From positions 1 through 64,000 of the forward strand of contig JARFQW010000032.1 of assembly GCA_029287575.1 (NCBI GenBank): a stretch of 64,000 nt of DNA. The letters run 5' to 3'. Below, in pieces: positions 52,359 through 63,548 of the stretch. The translations under genes and the position numbers were made by a program. Source of the stretch: Gammaproteobacteria bacterium (GTDB lineage: Bacteria; Pseudomonadota; Gammaproteobacteria; Steroidobacterales; XN24). Each line of letters opens with the position of its first letter. Positions within the stretch are counted from its first letter, which is position 1. Below the pieces are notes generated by a model, which ran no database searches, was not told where the DNA came from, and saw only the letters and a list, made by a program, of their open reading frames with translations.

Positions 52359-55300
52359 TTACTGGCTGGACGTCAGACCCAGCTTCAGACGGATCCGTAT
52401 GTCGCCGGCCTCGCCGCCCGGCGCCGCTTGCGTGACCGCGATGCGGTCTTGTGCCAGTCCGCCATCGGTCAGCAGGGTCTCCCGCATAATGGCCGCGCGC
52501 GCGTCTCCCAGGGCCTGCAGGTCTGCGTCGCTCAAGGGCTGATCCTCGATCAGGGCCTGGCGCACGGCCTCCAGGAAGGCCGGACCGTCCAGCTCCGGTT
52601 CGCCGTCGGGCTTGTCCTCGGGCGGCTTGGAATACTCCGCCTTGAGCTGCTCGAGAGCGCCGGGCCCACGCGACTCCGAATACAGGGCTTCCATGGCCGA
52701 GAGGCCTTCGTCGTCGCCCGGTCCCGCCCGGCGCTCGTCCAGCTGGGCGTCCAGGCTGGCGCTTCTCAGGGCGGTGCCGTCGGCGTCCGGGTCATAGGCA
52801 GACGGCAGCTCAACGGAGAGCGCGGGGCGCTGGTTCAGTGCTTCACCCACCTTCGCCAGCCGGCTGCGGGCGGTCTCGTCCAGCTCGCTCGATCCCAGCG
52901 CAAACTCGACAAATTCCAGGTCCTCGTCTCCTGCCCCGACCAGCGAGCCGAGGAGTTTGAAGGGTGCGGTGACAGCTTTCACGAGTACGTTGGTAACGAC
53001 CTGCAGGACAACGCCCCCATAGTGGAACTCCGGGTCGTTGACGTCGCCGGAGACCGGCAGTTCCAGGTCGATGGTCCCGCTGGGGTCCTTCAACAGCGCG
53101 ACCGCCAGTTTCAGCGGCAGATTCATGGCCTCGGGAGATTCCACCTTGTCGCCCAGGACCAGCTGCTCGATGACGACCCGGTTGGTGGAGTCGAGCAGAC
53201 CGTCGCTCAGGCGATAGCGAAGGTCCAGGTTGAGCCGCCCCTCATCGATCTCGTAGCCGCCGAACTTGGCCGAGTACGGCGTCAGCCGGGGCATCTCGAC
53301 GTTCTGGAAGACAACGGCAACGTCGGCCTGGCTGACCACGTCCAGCAGGTCCATGGTGCCTTCGATATTCGCGCTCCCGGTCTCGTTGACCCGGCCCTTG
53401 AGGAGGATGCGCGCCGCGTCGGCCGAGTCGCTGCTGATGTTGGCGACTTCGCCGCCAAGCTCGTGAATGAGAGTCGCAAAGGGCAGGGGGAGGGAAAGGT
53501 CGGCAAAATCCATGGAGCCGTTGGTCAGGGCAACACGACCGACCTCGGCTCGAAACGGCGGCGATCCGGAGTCCCCGGCCGGACCGGACCCGGCGCTGGC
53601 GGCGGAGACGTCGGCCTCGTCGGCCTCCGCGTCGTCGGCACCGTCGGGCGGCGTGTCCCCGGTGCCGACCGACGCGAGATTCAGGTTGCCTTCCGCATCG
53701 ATGCGAACCCGCAGATAGGGCTCCTCGACGGCGACGCGCTGCACGTTCAGCGTGCCGGCATCCAGCGCAAAGGAAACCTCCTCGGAGCGCACGGATTTCC
53801 AGCCCGCCAGTCGTTCGTCCTTGGTCGTTTCCTGCAGCTCCAGGGGCCCGGGATTGACCGTGCCTTCGAAGCGCAGCGTCTCCTCGGCGTTGGAGGCGAG
53901 CCGTCCCTCGAGGCTGAGGCTGGCCTCGTCGATGCGAAGCGACGCCAGGTCAGTGACATAGGGCTGTATCACCTTCAGATCCAGGCCGGCGACCGTGACG
54001 GTGGCGTCGAGATCTACCGGATCGGCGATCACGCCACCGGTCAGCGAGACCTCGCCGCCGGACTCAATGCCTGCATCGACTGCTACATCGAAGCGCGTGC
54101 CCGGCGCCGATGACCAGTCGGACACCGTGACATTTAAGGGGTTCACGGCAAACGCTACCCGCGGATCCCGGCTCCGGTCCTCCAGGTCGATTCGCAGCGC
54201 GTTCACGTTCAGCTCGCCCATCCCGATGGTCCACGCGGGCTCACCCGTGTCGTCTGCCCCGGAGCCAGTCGGCTCAGGCGTCTCCGCGGCACGCGGTTCC
54301 GCCGCAGCCGGTTCGGCCTCGGCCCGGGGCGTGTTGGCCGGCGTATCCGCTACCTCGGCATCGGCGGGTGTTTCCGCGGGCTCCGGCAGCGCGGCCGGGT
54401 CTTCGCGCTGGCCGCCGCCCCGGGGCGTCTCCGGCGGCACGAAAATGTTCTGCAGGCTGACGCTGCCGTCGGCTTCCAGCCAGGCCGCGACCCGACCCCC
54501 GTCGACGGTGAGGCTGGCCACGTCGGCCCGGGCCGCGAGGAGATCGGCGCCAATGCCTTCGGCGGTAATGGACGGCAGATTCACGATTTCCTCGCCGGCA
54601 ACAATACGTAGTTCGTCGATGTCCAATCCGCCGTCGGTCACCGTGACCTGCGCACCCTCTTCCAGCATCCGGAACTCGTAATTGAAGCCGAGCCCGAGGC
54701 GTCCCTGGTCCACGGTGTACGGCAGCCGGCTGTCCACGTATTCGAACATCTCCGCCAGCGATTCGTTGCGTATGTCGAACCGGCCGGTGGACTGCACCGG
54801 GTTGACGCCGATCCGGCCCTGCCACTCGTAGTGGCCGCCTTCCTCGGTCGCGACCTGAAAGCGAATCTCGCCGTCGTCGTCAGGCAGCGTGCTGAATGCA
54901 TTGAGCTCCAACGAGCCGGGGCCGAAGTATTCTACGAAGACCGGCTCGACAGTCTCGTCCGTCAGCAACAGCCGTCCGTCGTCCAGAAGGAAGTGTTCCA
55001 GCACGATCCGGGGGATGGTCGCGGGTTCTTCCGAAGCGGGTTCCGGCGACTCCGGCATGCGGTCCATCAGCACCTGGGCATTGAAGCGCCCGTCGGCGTT
55101 GCGCTTGGCGCTCAGCCGCGGTTTGCCCAGCCGGAAGTCAGTCAGGACTACCGCCCGGCGAAACAGACTGGCCCAGGCAACGTCGGCGAGGAAATGGTCC
55201 AGGGACAGCAGGTGTCCCAGCTCGGCGTCGGTCAGGTCGATATTGCGCATCGACAGGGTGAGCGTGAAAGGGTTGAAGTACGCTTCCTGGATTGTCAGGT

Positions 55301-55451
55301 CGGCACCCACCGCCTGGGCAACGCGGGGCGGGACCTGGCTCTTCAGCGCCCAGGGCACACCGACGAATCCCGCCAGGGCGTACAGGACGACGATTGCCAT
55401 CAGCCAGAGCCGCCAGCCCGTCAGGCCCATCCTTCGACGTATCGATGCCAC
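52359..55451 (-). CDS. DUF748 (AsmA-like) envelope protein
   Basis: The 1030-residue protein has one N-terminal membrane helix (LWLMAIVVLYALAGFVGVPW), a very long beta-rich body typical of AsmA/DUF748 proteins and an acidic, Ala/Glu/Pro-rich insert (about 340-400). The C-terminal third has the DUF748 core LTPYSAKFGGYEIDEGRLNL and PLKLAVALLKDPSGTIDLEL, then a short OmpA-like region (FVEFALGSSELDETARSRLA). Such proteins are thought to bridge inner and outer membranes or move lipids. The GTG at 55451 has GGGAG upstream and the family N-terminus. It converges on the CBS gene. Confidence 0.85.
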   Translation of the reverse strand: MASIRRRMGLTGWRLWLMAIVVLYALAGFVGVPWALKSQVPPRVAQAVGADLTIQEAYFNPFTLTLSMRNIDLTDAELGHLLSLDHFLADVAWASLFRRAVVLTDFRLGKPRLSAKRNADGRFNAQVLMDRMPESPEPASEEPATIPRIVLEHFLLDDGRLLLTDETVEPVFVEYFGPGSLELNAFSTLPDDDGEIRFQVATEEGGHYEWQGRIGVNPVQSTGRFDIRNESLAEMFEYVDSRLPYTVDQGRLGLGFNYEFRMLEEGAQVTVTDGGLDIDELRIVAGEEIVNLPSITAEGIGADLLAARADVASLTVDGGRVAAWLEADGSVSLQNIFVPPETPRGGGQREDPAALPEPAETPADAEVADTPANTPRAEAEPAAAEPRAAETPEPTGSGADDTGEPAWTIGMGELNVNALRIDLEDRSRDPRVAFAVNPLNVTVSDWSSAPGTRFDVAVDAGIESGGEVSLTGGVIADPVDLDATVTVAGLDLKVIQPYVTDLASLRIDEASLSLEGRLASNAEETLRFEGTVNPGPLELQETTKDERLAGWKSVRSEEVSFALDAGTLNVQRVAVEEPYLRVRIDAEGNLNLASVGTGDTPPDGADDAEADEADVSAASAGSGPAGDSGSPPFRAEVGRVALTNGSMDFADLSLPLPFATLIHELGGEVANISSDSADAARILLKGRVNETGSANIEGTMDLLDVVSQADVAVVFQNVEMPRLTPYSAKFGGYEIDEGRLNLDLRYRLSDGLLDSTNRVVIEQLVLGDKVESPEAMNLPLKLAVALLKDPSGTIDLELPVSGDVNDPEFHYGGVVLQVVTNVLVKAVTAPFKLLGSLVGAGDEDLEFVEFALGSSELDETARSRLAKVGEALNQRPALSVELPSAYDPDADGTALRSASLDAQLDERRAGPGDDEGLSAMEALYSESRGPGALEQLKAEYSKPPEDKPDGEPELDGPAFLEAVRQALIEDQPLSDADLQALGDARAAIMRETLLTDGGLAQDRIAVTQAAPGGEAGDIRIRLKLGLTSSQ

Positions 55452-55539
55452 GCTGGCTCCCGCCGTTCGCCGGGGTGCCCCCGGCAACCCCACAGTTATA
55501 GCCGACGATCAGGCATCCGACTAAGGAAATTTGGGCAAG

Positions 55540-55579
55540 AAAAAGGCCGCACCGACATGGCCGGTGCGGCCGGGTTTTT
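55540..55579 (-). terminator. Bidirectional Rho-independent terminator after rpoD
   Basis: A perfect 10-bp stem (55545-55554 with 55562-55571) has five adenines on one side and five thymines on the other. It ends transcription of rpoD on the minus strand and separates it from the DUF748 gene. Confidence 0.93.
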
Positions 55580-55607
55580 CGGGCGGCGGCCCTCCCGCGG
55601 ACCGGGG

Positions 55608-57419
<1,812 letters not shown>

Positions 57420-57495
57420 GCAGATGTCCCCGTAAAGTACCCAAACAAACCATTCAGTATAGCGGGTGTAGAGCCCAACTACCAGTGATCGCGGC

Positions 57496-59247
57496 TTATT
57501 GCCGGCCTGTCGTTGTCTGGCCCAGCAGTTCCCTGAGCTCCTTTTTCTCCGCCGGCGTCAGCTCTCGGACCCGTGCCTCGGCAAGAAGTTCGTCCGCCCG
57601 CTGAGCCGGTGCCTCCGCAGCCAGCCTGGCCAGCGTGTCCTCAAGGACCCTGGCGGCGACTTCCTCCCCTGTCAGACTCTCTGCCGCAGCGAGCCTTGCA
57701 AGATGAGGATAGTCGGTTTTTTCGCGCCAGCGCTCCAAGAGCCCGCCCGTCGAGATATCGGGATGCGAGCGCGCGTCTTCAAGCAGGGCGGCCAGCAGCG
57801 GCAGCCCCGGACGCTGCAGCCCGCTCAGCTCCCGGGGAATGGCCACGTTGGCCACCTGCGCGGGATAGTGAAGCACCAGCGTGATGGCCTGCCGGACGAG
57901 ACTGGCCCTCGGATTCAGCGTTCGACGGCTTTGCCCGGCCGGATCCTGCGGGACGGAGATTTTTTCGTCGCCGCCGATCAGTCGCGCCAGCTTGTCTTCG
58001 TGCATACCCACCGCGGCCGCCAGCTGCTGAATTAGCAGCGTCCGGAACACCCCCTCGGGGACCCGTCGCACCAGCGGACGCGCCAGCTCGGCCAGCCGGG
58101 CCCGCCCGTCCAGGCTGCTCATGTCCACCTGCTCGGCCAGTCTGCGGAGCAGGAATCGAGACAGAGGCTCGGCGTTCTCGACCCGTGCGCAAAACGCCTC
58201 CGCCCCTTCCTTGCGGACCAGCGAGTCGGGGTCCTCTCCATCCGGCAGGAACAGAAAGCGCACCTGGCGGCCTTCTGTCAGTCCGGGCAAGACGTTCTCG
58301 AGGGCCCGCCAGGCTGCTCGTCGCCCGGCGGCGTCGCCGTCGAAGGCAAAGACAAGCTCCGGCGTCACCCGGAAGAGACGGTTGGAATGATCCCCGGTCG
58401 TCGCCGTGCCCAGTGTCGCCACGGACCAGGGAATGCCCGCCTGGTTCAGCCCGATCACGTCCATGTAGCCTTCGACCACGAGCAGGCGCGGAATATCCCT
58501 GAGCTGCTGTCGTGCCTCGTATAACCCGTAAAGCTCCCGGCCCTTGTGGAACAGGGGCGTTTCCGGCGAGTTGAGATATTTGGGCTCACCTTCCCCGAGG
58601 ACCCGGCCGCCGAAGGCAATCACGCGGCCGCGGACATCGCGGATCGGGAACATCAGCCGGCCGCGGAAGCGGTCGTAGAAGCCCCCCGAATCCCGCTCGC
58701 TGGCCAGCCCGGCCCTGGCAAGATTGCGGCCGGCTTCCTCACTCCCTCCGAGCCGGCGGACCAGCGTGTCCCACGCGTCCGGGGCATAGCCGAGTCGGAA
58801 TCGCCGGACCACCCCCTCGCTCAGGCCCCGCTGTTCCGCGTAGCGGGTCGCAACGGCGGATTCCGCCAGCGCAGATTCGTAAATGGCCGCAGCCTGCTCC
58901 ATCACCGCGTACAGATCGCTCCGGCCCCGATCCTCAGCACTGCTCCCGGCCTCCCGCGGCACTTCAACGCCGGCTAGCCGGGCGAGCTCCTCGACGGCTT
59001 CGGGAAAGCTGAGATGGTCATGGTCCATCAGAAAGCCCAGCGCCGTGCCGTGGGCGCCGCAGCCAAAACAATGAAAAAACTGCTTTGTGGGGCTGACGGT
59101 AAACGAGGGCGTCTTTTCGTTGTGGAACGGGCAGCACGCGGAATACTCGCGGCCGGCCTTTTTCAGGCTGATGCGGTTCCCTATGACCTCGACGATATCC
59201 GTTCGAGCCACGAGATCATCGATGAACGACTGCGGTATGAGTCCCAC
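57496..59247 (-). CDS. dnaG: DNA primase
   Basis: The 583-residue protein has the primase zinc finger ([12 protein letters not shown] and [10 protein letters not shown]), the RNA polymerase core with [15 protein letters not shown], the TOPRIM acidic residues in [13 protein letters not shown], and a C-terminal helical domain that binds DnaB helicase. It makes RNA primers at the replication fork. The GTG start at 59247 has AGGGG just upstream. It lies 76 bases before rpoD and 172 bases after the yqeY-like gene. Confidence 0.97.
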   Translation of the reverse strand: MGLIPQSFIDDLVARTDIVEVIGNRISLKKAGREYSACCPFHNEKTPSFTVSPTKQFFHCFGCGAHGTALGFLMDHDHLSFPEAVEELARLAGVEVPREAGSSAEDRGRSDLYAVMEQAAAIYESALAESAVATRYAEQRGLSEGVVRRFRLGYAPDAWDTLVRRLGGSEEAGRNLARAGLASERDSGGFYDRFRGRLMFPIRDVRGRVIAFGGRVLGEGEPKYLNSPETPLFHKGRELYGLYEARQQLRDIPRLLVVEGYMDVIGLNQAGIPWSVATLGTATTGDHSNRLFRVTPELVFAFDGDAAGRRAAWRALENVLPGLTEGRQVRFLFLPDGEDPDSLVRKEGAEAFCARVENAEPLSRFLLRRLAEQVDMSSLDGRARLAELARPLVRRVPEGVFRTLLIQQLAAAVGMHEDKLARLIGGDEKISVPQDPAGQSRRTLNPRASLVRQAITLVLHYPAQVANVAIPRELSGLQRPGLPLLAALLEDARSHPDISTGGLLERWREKTDYPHLARLAAAESLTGEEVAARVLEDTLARLAAEAPAQRADELLAEARVRELTPAEKKELRELLGQTTTGRQ

Positions 59248-59419
59248 GTCCCCTCGAATCCTCCGTGCGGGAGCGCCAGTGTCGCGGCGAGGCTGGCGCC
59301 GGGTGGCCGTTGCCGGCCGTCAGGGTTCCTGGCCGCGGATCGCGGTCCACGGAAAAGTCATAGCGGAACAGGCGAAAAATTCAAGCGGGGCCTGGGTTTG
59401 TGGCGGGCCCCGAGGTCGG

Positions 59420-59866
59420 TCAGGCGCCCAGCGCGGCCCTGACCCGGGCGCTGGCCGCGCCCATGTCCACCCGGCCCTGGGCACGCTGCTTCAGCAGGCC
59501 CATGACCCGGCCCATGTCCTTTACCGACGCTGCGCCGGTCTCGGCAACCAGTTCGGCGACGAGGTCCTCGAGCTCGGCATCGGTCATCGGTTCGGGCAGG
59601 TACGTCCTGAGAATCTCGATTTCGGCGGCTTCCTTGTCCGCCAGATCCTGCCGGCCGCCGGCCTCGTACTGGGCGACCGATTCGCGGCGCTGCTTGACCA
59701 TCTTCTCGATGATCGCCGTGATTTCGGGGTCAGCCATGTCCGCGCGCTCGTCCACCTCGCGCTGCTTGATGGCCGCCAGGGCCATGCGCAGCACGCTCAG
59801 ACGGTCCTTGTCACCGCTGCGCAAGGCGTCCTTGGTGTCCTGCTGGATCTGGTCCTTGAGTGCCAT
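59420..59866 (-). CDS. yqeY: GatB/YqeY-domain protein
   Basis: The 148-residue protein starts MALKDQIQQDTKDALRSGDK and has ALAAIKQREVDERADM, KQRRESVAQYEAGGRQDLAD and IEILRTYLPEPMTDAELEDL, the YqeY family pattern shared with the C-terminus of GatB. It may help tRNA-dependent amidation or aminoacylation, but this is not settled. The ATG at 59866 gives the standard YqeY length. It sits between rpsU and dnaG, a common order in proteobacteria. Confidence 0.93.
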   Translation of the reverse strand: MALKDQIQQDTKDALRSGDKDRLSVLRMALAAIKQREVDERADMADPEITAIIEKMVKQRRESVAQYEAGGRQDLADKEAAEIEILRTYLPEPMTDAELEDLVAELVAETGAASVKDMGRVMGLLKQRAQGRVDMGAASARVRAALGA

Positions 59867-59942
59867 ATCGACTCGGGAAGGAACTATGGCGGTGCCGGTC
59901 GGCATCCGGGCGGCGCGAGGGATTCCCCGGGCCGCGAGGCGA

Positions 59943-60158
59943 TCAGTAGAGGCGCTTGCGGCGGGACACTTCGCGCTGCACGCGCTTGGCGTGCCGCTTC
60001 ACGGCCGCGGCCTTCTTCCGCTTGCGCTCCTGGGTCGGCTTCTCATAGTACTCACGGCGACGGAGCTCGGTCAGAACGCCGGCTTTTTCGCAGGCACGCT
60101 TGAAGCGCCGCAGGGCGGCGTCAAAATATTCGTTCTCGCGAACGCGTACTCCAGGCAT
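59943..60158 (-). CDS. rpsU: 30S ribosomal protein S21
   Basis: The 71-residue basic protein begins [20 protein letters not shown], continues with [20 protein letters not shown] and ends in [11 protein letters not shown], the S21 pattern and length. It binds the small ribosomal subunit near the anti-Shine-Dalgarno region. GGTGAG lies six bases before the start. It opens the macromolecular-synthesis operon, with tsaD divergent at 60287. Confidence 0.98.
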   Translation of the reverse strand: MPGVRVRENEYFDAALRRFKRACEKAGVLTELRRREYYEKPTQERKRKKAAAVKRHAKRVQREVSRRKRLY

Positions 60159-60286
60159 CAGATACTCACCATCCGGATAGTTAAATGCCCCAACGGAGGG
60201 GCAAAAAGGCCGACAATTGTATCGGGCCGGCGGGGGAAAGCAAACCCCCCGGAGAGACTCTTCATCACATCTGCGGAGCAGAACCT

Positions 60287-61339
60287 ATGCGGGTCCTGGG
60301 CATCGAAACCTCCTGCGACGAAACCGGCGTCGCTGTTTGTGACGACCGCAGGGGGCTGCTCGCCCATGCGCTGCACAGTCAGGTGAAGCTGCACGCGGCC
60401 TACGGTGGCGTGGTGCCGGAACTGGCCTCACGCGATCACGTGCGCAAGCTGGTACCCATGATCCGTGCGGTGCTTGCCGACGCCGGCACGGCGCCGGCCG
60501 ATATCGACGGTGTGGCCTACACCGCCGGGCCGGGCCTCATTGGTGCGCTGCTGGTCGGCGCCAGCGTCGGCCGCAGCCTGGCCATGGCCTGGAATGTACC
60601 GGCGATCGGCGTACACCACATGGAAGGCCACCTGCTTGCGCCAATGCTCGAAGACGATCCGCCGGAGCCGCCGTTCGTGGCGCTGCTGGTCTCCGGCGGT
60701 CATACACTGCTTGCGCGCGTGGACGGCCTGGGCCGCTATGACATTCTGGGCGAGACTCTCGATGATGCCGCGGGGGAGGCCTTCGACAAGACCGCCAAGC
60801 TGCTCGGCCTGCCTTATCCGGGCGGCCCGGCGCTCGCGGCGCTGGCGGAAACCGGTACGCCGGGCCGCTACAGGCTGCCGCGGCCCATGGTGGACAGACC
60901 GGGCCTGGATTTCAGCTTCAGCGGCCTGAAGACCGCGGTGGTCGTTGCCCGGGGCGATACCGAACCGGACGAGGACAGCCGCCGGGACCTGGCGCGGGAG
61001 TTCGAAGAGGCGGTCGTCGATACGCTGGCGATCAAGTGCCTCCGGGCCCTGGATGCGACCGGTCTGAACCAGCTGGTGGTCGCGGGCGGGGTCGGCGCCA
61101 ATCGTCGCCTGCGCGAGCGGCTGGCAGAGGAGTGCGCGGCCCGGGGTGCGTCGCTGCGCTATCCGCGCCTGGAATTCTGCACCGACAATGGAGCGATGAT
61201 TGCGTACGCTGGTATGCTCCGCCTGCTCGGCGGAGAGCGGGCGGGTCTGCACATCGAGGCTCGCGCCCGCTGGAGTCTGGAGAGCCTCCAGCCGCCCGGG
61301 TCCGGCAACGCCTCCACCGCACAAGAATTCGACACCTAA
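60287..61339 (+). CDS. tsaD: tRNA N6-adenosine threonylcarbamoyltransferase TsaD
   Basis: The 350-residue protein has [20 protein letters not shown], the metal-binding [14 protein letters not shown], the ATP-site [11 protein letters not shown] and [20 protein letters not shown], and [15 protein letters not shown]. It transfers threonylcarbamoyl to A37 of tRNAs reading ANN codons, with TsaB and TsaE. The start at 60287 fits the family and has CGGAG upstream. It is followed 14 bases later by folB; plsY, common between them in relatives, is absent. Confidence 0.98.
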   Translation: MRVLGIETSCDETGVAVCDDRRGLLAHALHSQVKLHAAYGGVVPELASRDHVRKLVPMIRAVLADAGTAPADIDGVAYTAGPGLIGALLVGASVGRSLAMAWNVPAIGVHHMEGHLLAPMLEDDPPEPPFVALLVSGGHTLLARVDGLGRYDILGETLDDAAGEAFDKTAKLLGLPYPGGPALAALAETGTPGRYRLPRPMVDRPGLDFSFSGLKTAVVVARGDTEPDEDSRRDLAREFEEAVVDTLAIKCLRALDATGLNQLVVAGGVGANRRLRERLAEECAARGASLRYPRLEFCTDNGAMIAYAGMLRLLGGERAGLHIEARARWSLESLQPPGSGNASTAQEFDT

Positions 61340-61353
61340 GCAGAAGCGGCATC

Positions 61354-61719
61354 ATGGACACGATTTTCCTTTCCGACCTCCGGGTTGAAACCCTGATCGG
61401 TATTTTCGATTGGGAACGGCAGATACGGCAGACGGTCAGCATCGACCTGGAAATGGCGACGGATATTCGCAAGGCGGCGGCCTCGGACAGCATCGAAGAC
61501 ACGCTGGACTACAAGGCCGTGGCCAAGCGCGTGATTGCCTTTGTGGAGTCCTCCGAGTTCTATCTGGTCGAAACGCTGGCCGAGCGGGTGGCAGGCATCG
61601 TGACCGGCGAGTTCGGCGTGCCCTGGGTCCGGCTGACCCTGAGCAAGCCGGGGGCGATCCGCGGCGCCCGCGACGTGGGCATTCGCATCGAGCGGGGCCT
61701 GGAGGACGGCGGTGCCTGA
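61354..61719 (+). CDS. folB: Dihydroneopterin aldolase
   Basis: The 121-residue protein begins MDTIFLSDLRVETLIGIFDW, with WERQIRQTVSIDLEM and the catalytic-site region FYLVETLAERVAGIV, and ends with SKPGAIRGARDVGIRIER. FolB cleaves dihydroneopterin to 6-hydroxymethyl-dihydropterin in folate synthesis. It follows tsaD by 14 bases and overlaps folK by eight bases, so folB and folK are coupled. Confidence 0.96.
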   Translation: MDTIFLSDLRVETLIGIFDWERQIRQTVSIDLEMATDIRKAAASDSIEDTLDYKAVAKRVIAFVESSEFYLVETLAERVAGIVTGEFGVPWVRLTLSKPGAIRGARDVGIRIERGLEDGGA

Positions 61720-62230
61720 AGTCTTCGTCGGCGCCGGCAGCAACGTGCGCCCGGAAACTCACCTGCGACGGGCGCTCGTGGCCCTTGCCGAACGGTTCGG
61801 CGTGCTGCGCCTGTCGTCGGTATACGAGAACAGCCCCGTCGGTTTCGACGGGGAAGACTTCCTCAACCTGGTTATCGGCTTCGATACGGATGAGGACGTG
61901 GCCGCCGTAACGGCCTGCTTCGCGGACATCGAGACGGAGAACGGGCGTACACGAGGCGAAGCGAAATTCGGGCCCCGGACCCTGGATCTGGATCTACTGC
62001 TCTACGGGGACCTGGTCGACGAGGACGTTCTGGGAATCCCCAGGGACGAGATACTCGAATACGCATTCGTGCTGAAACCGTTATCAGAACTGGTACCGGA
62101 TCGGCGGCATCCGATTGACGGCCGCACCTATGCTGACCTGTGGGCGGCCTTCGACAAGACCGGAGTGGATCTCCGGCACTACCCTCTCGAGCTGACCGGA
62201 GGCACGGACCCCACCACGGACGGGGAATGA
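61712..62230 (+). CDS. folK: 2-amino-4-hydroxy-6-hydroxymethyldihydropteridine pyrophosphokinase
   Basis: The 172-residue protein has FVGAGSNVRPETHLRRAL, SVYENSPVGFDGEDFLNLVI and the Mg-ATP site FGPRTLDLDLLLYGD. FolK transfers pyrophosphate from ATP to the product of FolB. The GTG start at 61712 overlaps folB. The C-terminus is longer than the E. coli protein by several residues. It is followed five bases later by an S41 peptidase gene, which may share the transcript. Confidence 0.96.
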   Translation: MPEVFVGAGSNVRPETHLRRALVALAERFGVLRLSSVYENSPVGFDGEDFLNLVIGFDTDEDVAAVTACFADIETENGRTRGEAKFGPRTLDLDLLLYGDLVDEDVLGIPRDEILEYAFVLKPLSELVPDRRHPIDGRTYADLWAAFDKTGVDLRHYPLELTGGTDPTTDGE

Positions 62231-62234
62231 CGGC

Positions 62235-63530
62235 ATGATACGGTTTCGATCCTTCCTGCTGGCCGCGGCGACGGCGGGCCTCGCGGCTTGCGGCGGTTCT
62301 TCGGGCAACGGCTCCGCGGCGACCCCGGACGGTTGCAGCATTGCCGGCCAGAACAACTTCGTGCTGGCCACGATGGAGGACATTTACCTCTGGAACACCG
62401 AAATTCCGGACGTGGATCCGCTGGCCTACGAAGATCCCGAGGCTCTGCTGGAGGCGATTCGGTTCCGACCCATCGACCGCTTCAGTTTCCTGACGACTAT
62501 TGCCTCGGAAAATGCCCTGTTCGGGGACAGTCAGTTTGCCGGCTTCGGCTTCCGCTCCCGGCCCCAGGGCAGCGAGCAGATCGTCAGCGAGGTCTTCGAG
62601 GGCAGCCCCGCCGCTCTGGGCGGGCTGGTCCGTGGCGCAGCGGTGATCAGTATCGACGGCCGGCCCATGGCCGAGATCTTTGCGAACGAGGGCTTTTCCG
62701 CCGCCCTGGGCCCGCCGGAGCCCGGTGTTACTCGGACCCTCGGCTTGCGCCTGCCCGACGGGAGCGTGACCGAAACCACGATCACCAAGGACGTCGTCAC
62801 CATTGGCCCGGTCTCCGATGTCTCTGTGCTCGACGTGAATGGGGTGCCCACCGGCTACATGAACTTCCGGACCTTCACGGAGCCCGCGGCACCGGCTCTT
62901 AGCGAGGCTGCGGACCTGCTTCAGGCCGGATCCATAAGCCAGCTGGTTCTGGACCTCCGCTACAACGGCGGCGGTCTGCTGTCGATTGCCGAATACCTGG
63001 CCGGGCTGCTGGGCGGCCAGGTTACGGCGGGACAGGTGTTCGTCACCAACCAGTTCAATGAAAACAACGAATATCGCAATGCCTCCCGGGTCTTTCCGAA
63101 CCCGGTCAATGCGCTGGGACTGGGCCGCATCGTGTTCATCACGACCGGCGCCACCGCGTCCGCAAGCGAGATCGTGATCAACGGGCTCGCGCCGTTCGTG
63201 GAGGTCGCCGTGGTCGGCAGCACCACGTTTGGCAAGCCGGTGGGACAACTCGGCTACGCATTCTGCGAGCGCGTCCTTCGGCCGGCGAGTTTTCAGACCG
63301 TCAACGCGAACGGCGAAGGGGAGTTTTTTGGCGGCATCACGCCGGACTGCGAGGCCGAGGACGATCTGACCCGGCCCCTCGGCGATCCGGATGAAGCGTC
63401 TCTGGCCGAAGCCCTGCACTTTCTGGAGACCGGCAGCTGCAGCTCTCCGCCGGTGGCCGTGGACTCAGCCGCGCCGGGCACGAAGGCCGTTTCGGTCCCC
63501 GCCGAGTACCGCTGGCTTAAGGCTGACTGA
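62235..63530 (+). CDS. S41-family peptidase, predicted lipoprotein
   Basis: The 431-residue protein has a lipoprotein signal (FLLAAATAGLAACGG, Cys19). A PDZ-like segment is at SEVFEGSPAALGGLVRGAAV, then LVLDLRYNGGGLLSIAEYLA, and the catalytic Ser in TTGATASASEIVINGL followed by Lys in TTFGKPVGQLGY. This is the C-terminal-processing-peptidase (S41) layout. The protease should act in the periplasm on unknown proteins. The start follows folK by four bases; coupling to folate genes is probably positional only. Confidence 0.9.
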   Translation: MIRFRSFLLAAATAGLAACGGSSGNGSAATPDGCSIAGQNNFVLATMEDIYLWNTEIPDVDPLAYEDPEALLEAIRFRPIDRFSFLTTIASENALFGDSQFAGFGFRSRPQGSEQIVSEVFEGSPAALGGLVRGAAVISIDGRPMAEIFANEGFSAALGPPEPGVTRTLGLRLPDGSVTETTITKDVVTIGPVSDVSVLDVNGVPTGYMNFRTFTEPAAPALSEAADLLQAGSISQLVLDLRYNGGGLLSIAEYLAGLLGGQVTAGQVFVTNQFNENNEYRNASRVFPNPVNALGLGRIVFITTGATASASEIVINGLAPFVEVAVVGSTTFGKPVGQLGYAFCERVLRPASFQTVNANGEGEFFGGITPDCEAEDDLTRPLGDPDEASLAEALHFLETGSCSSPPVAVDSAAPGTKAVSVPAEYRWLKAD

Positions 63531-63548
63531 GCAAAACGCGCCGCGACC

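Noticed and set aside
60186-60203. A hairpin TGCCCC/GGGGCA between rpsU and tsaD as a terminator
   Set aside because: The stem is six base pairs, no T-tract follows on either strand, and both genes diverge from here, so termination makes no sense. It may be a promoter-region structure.
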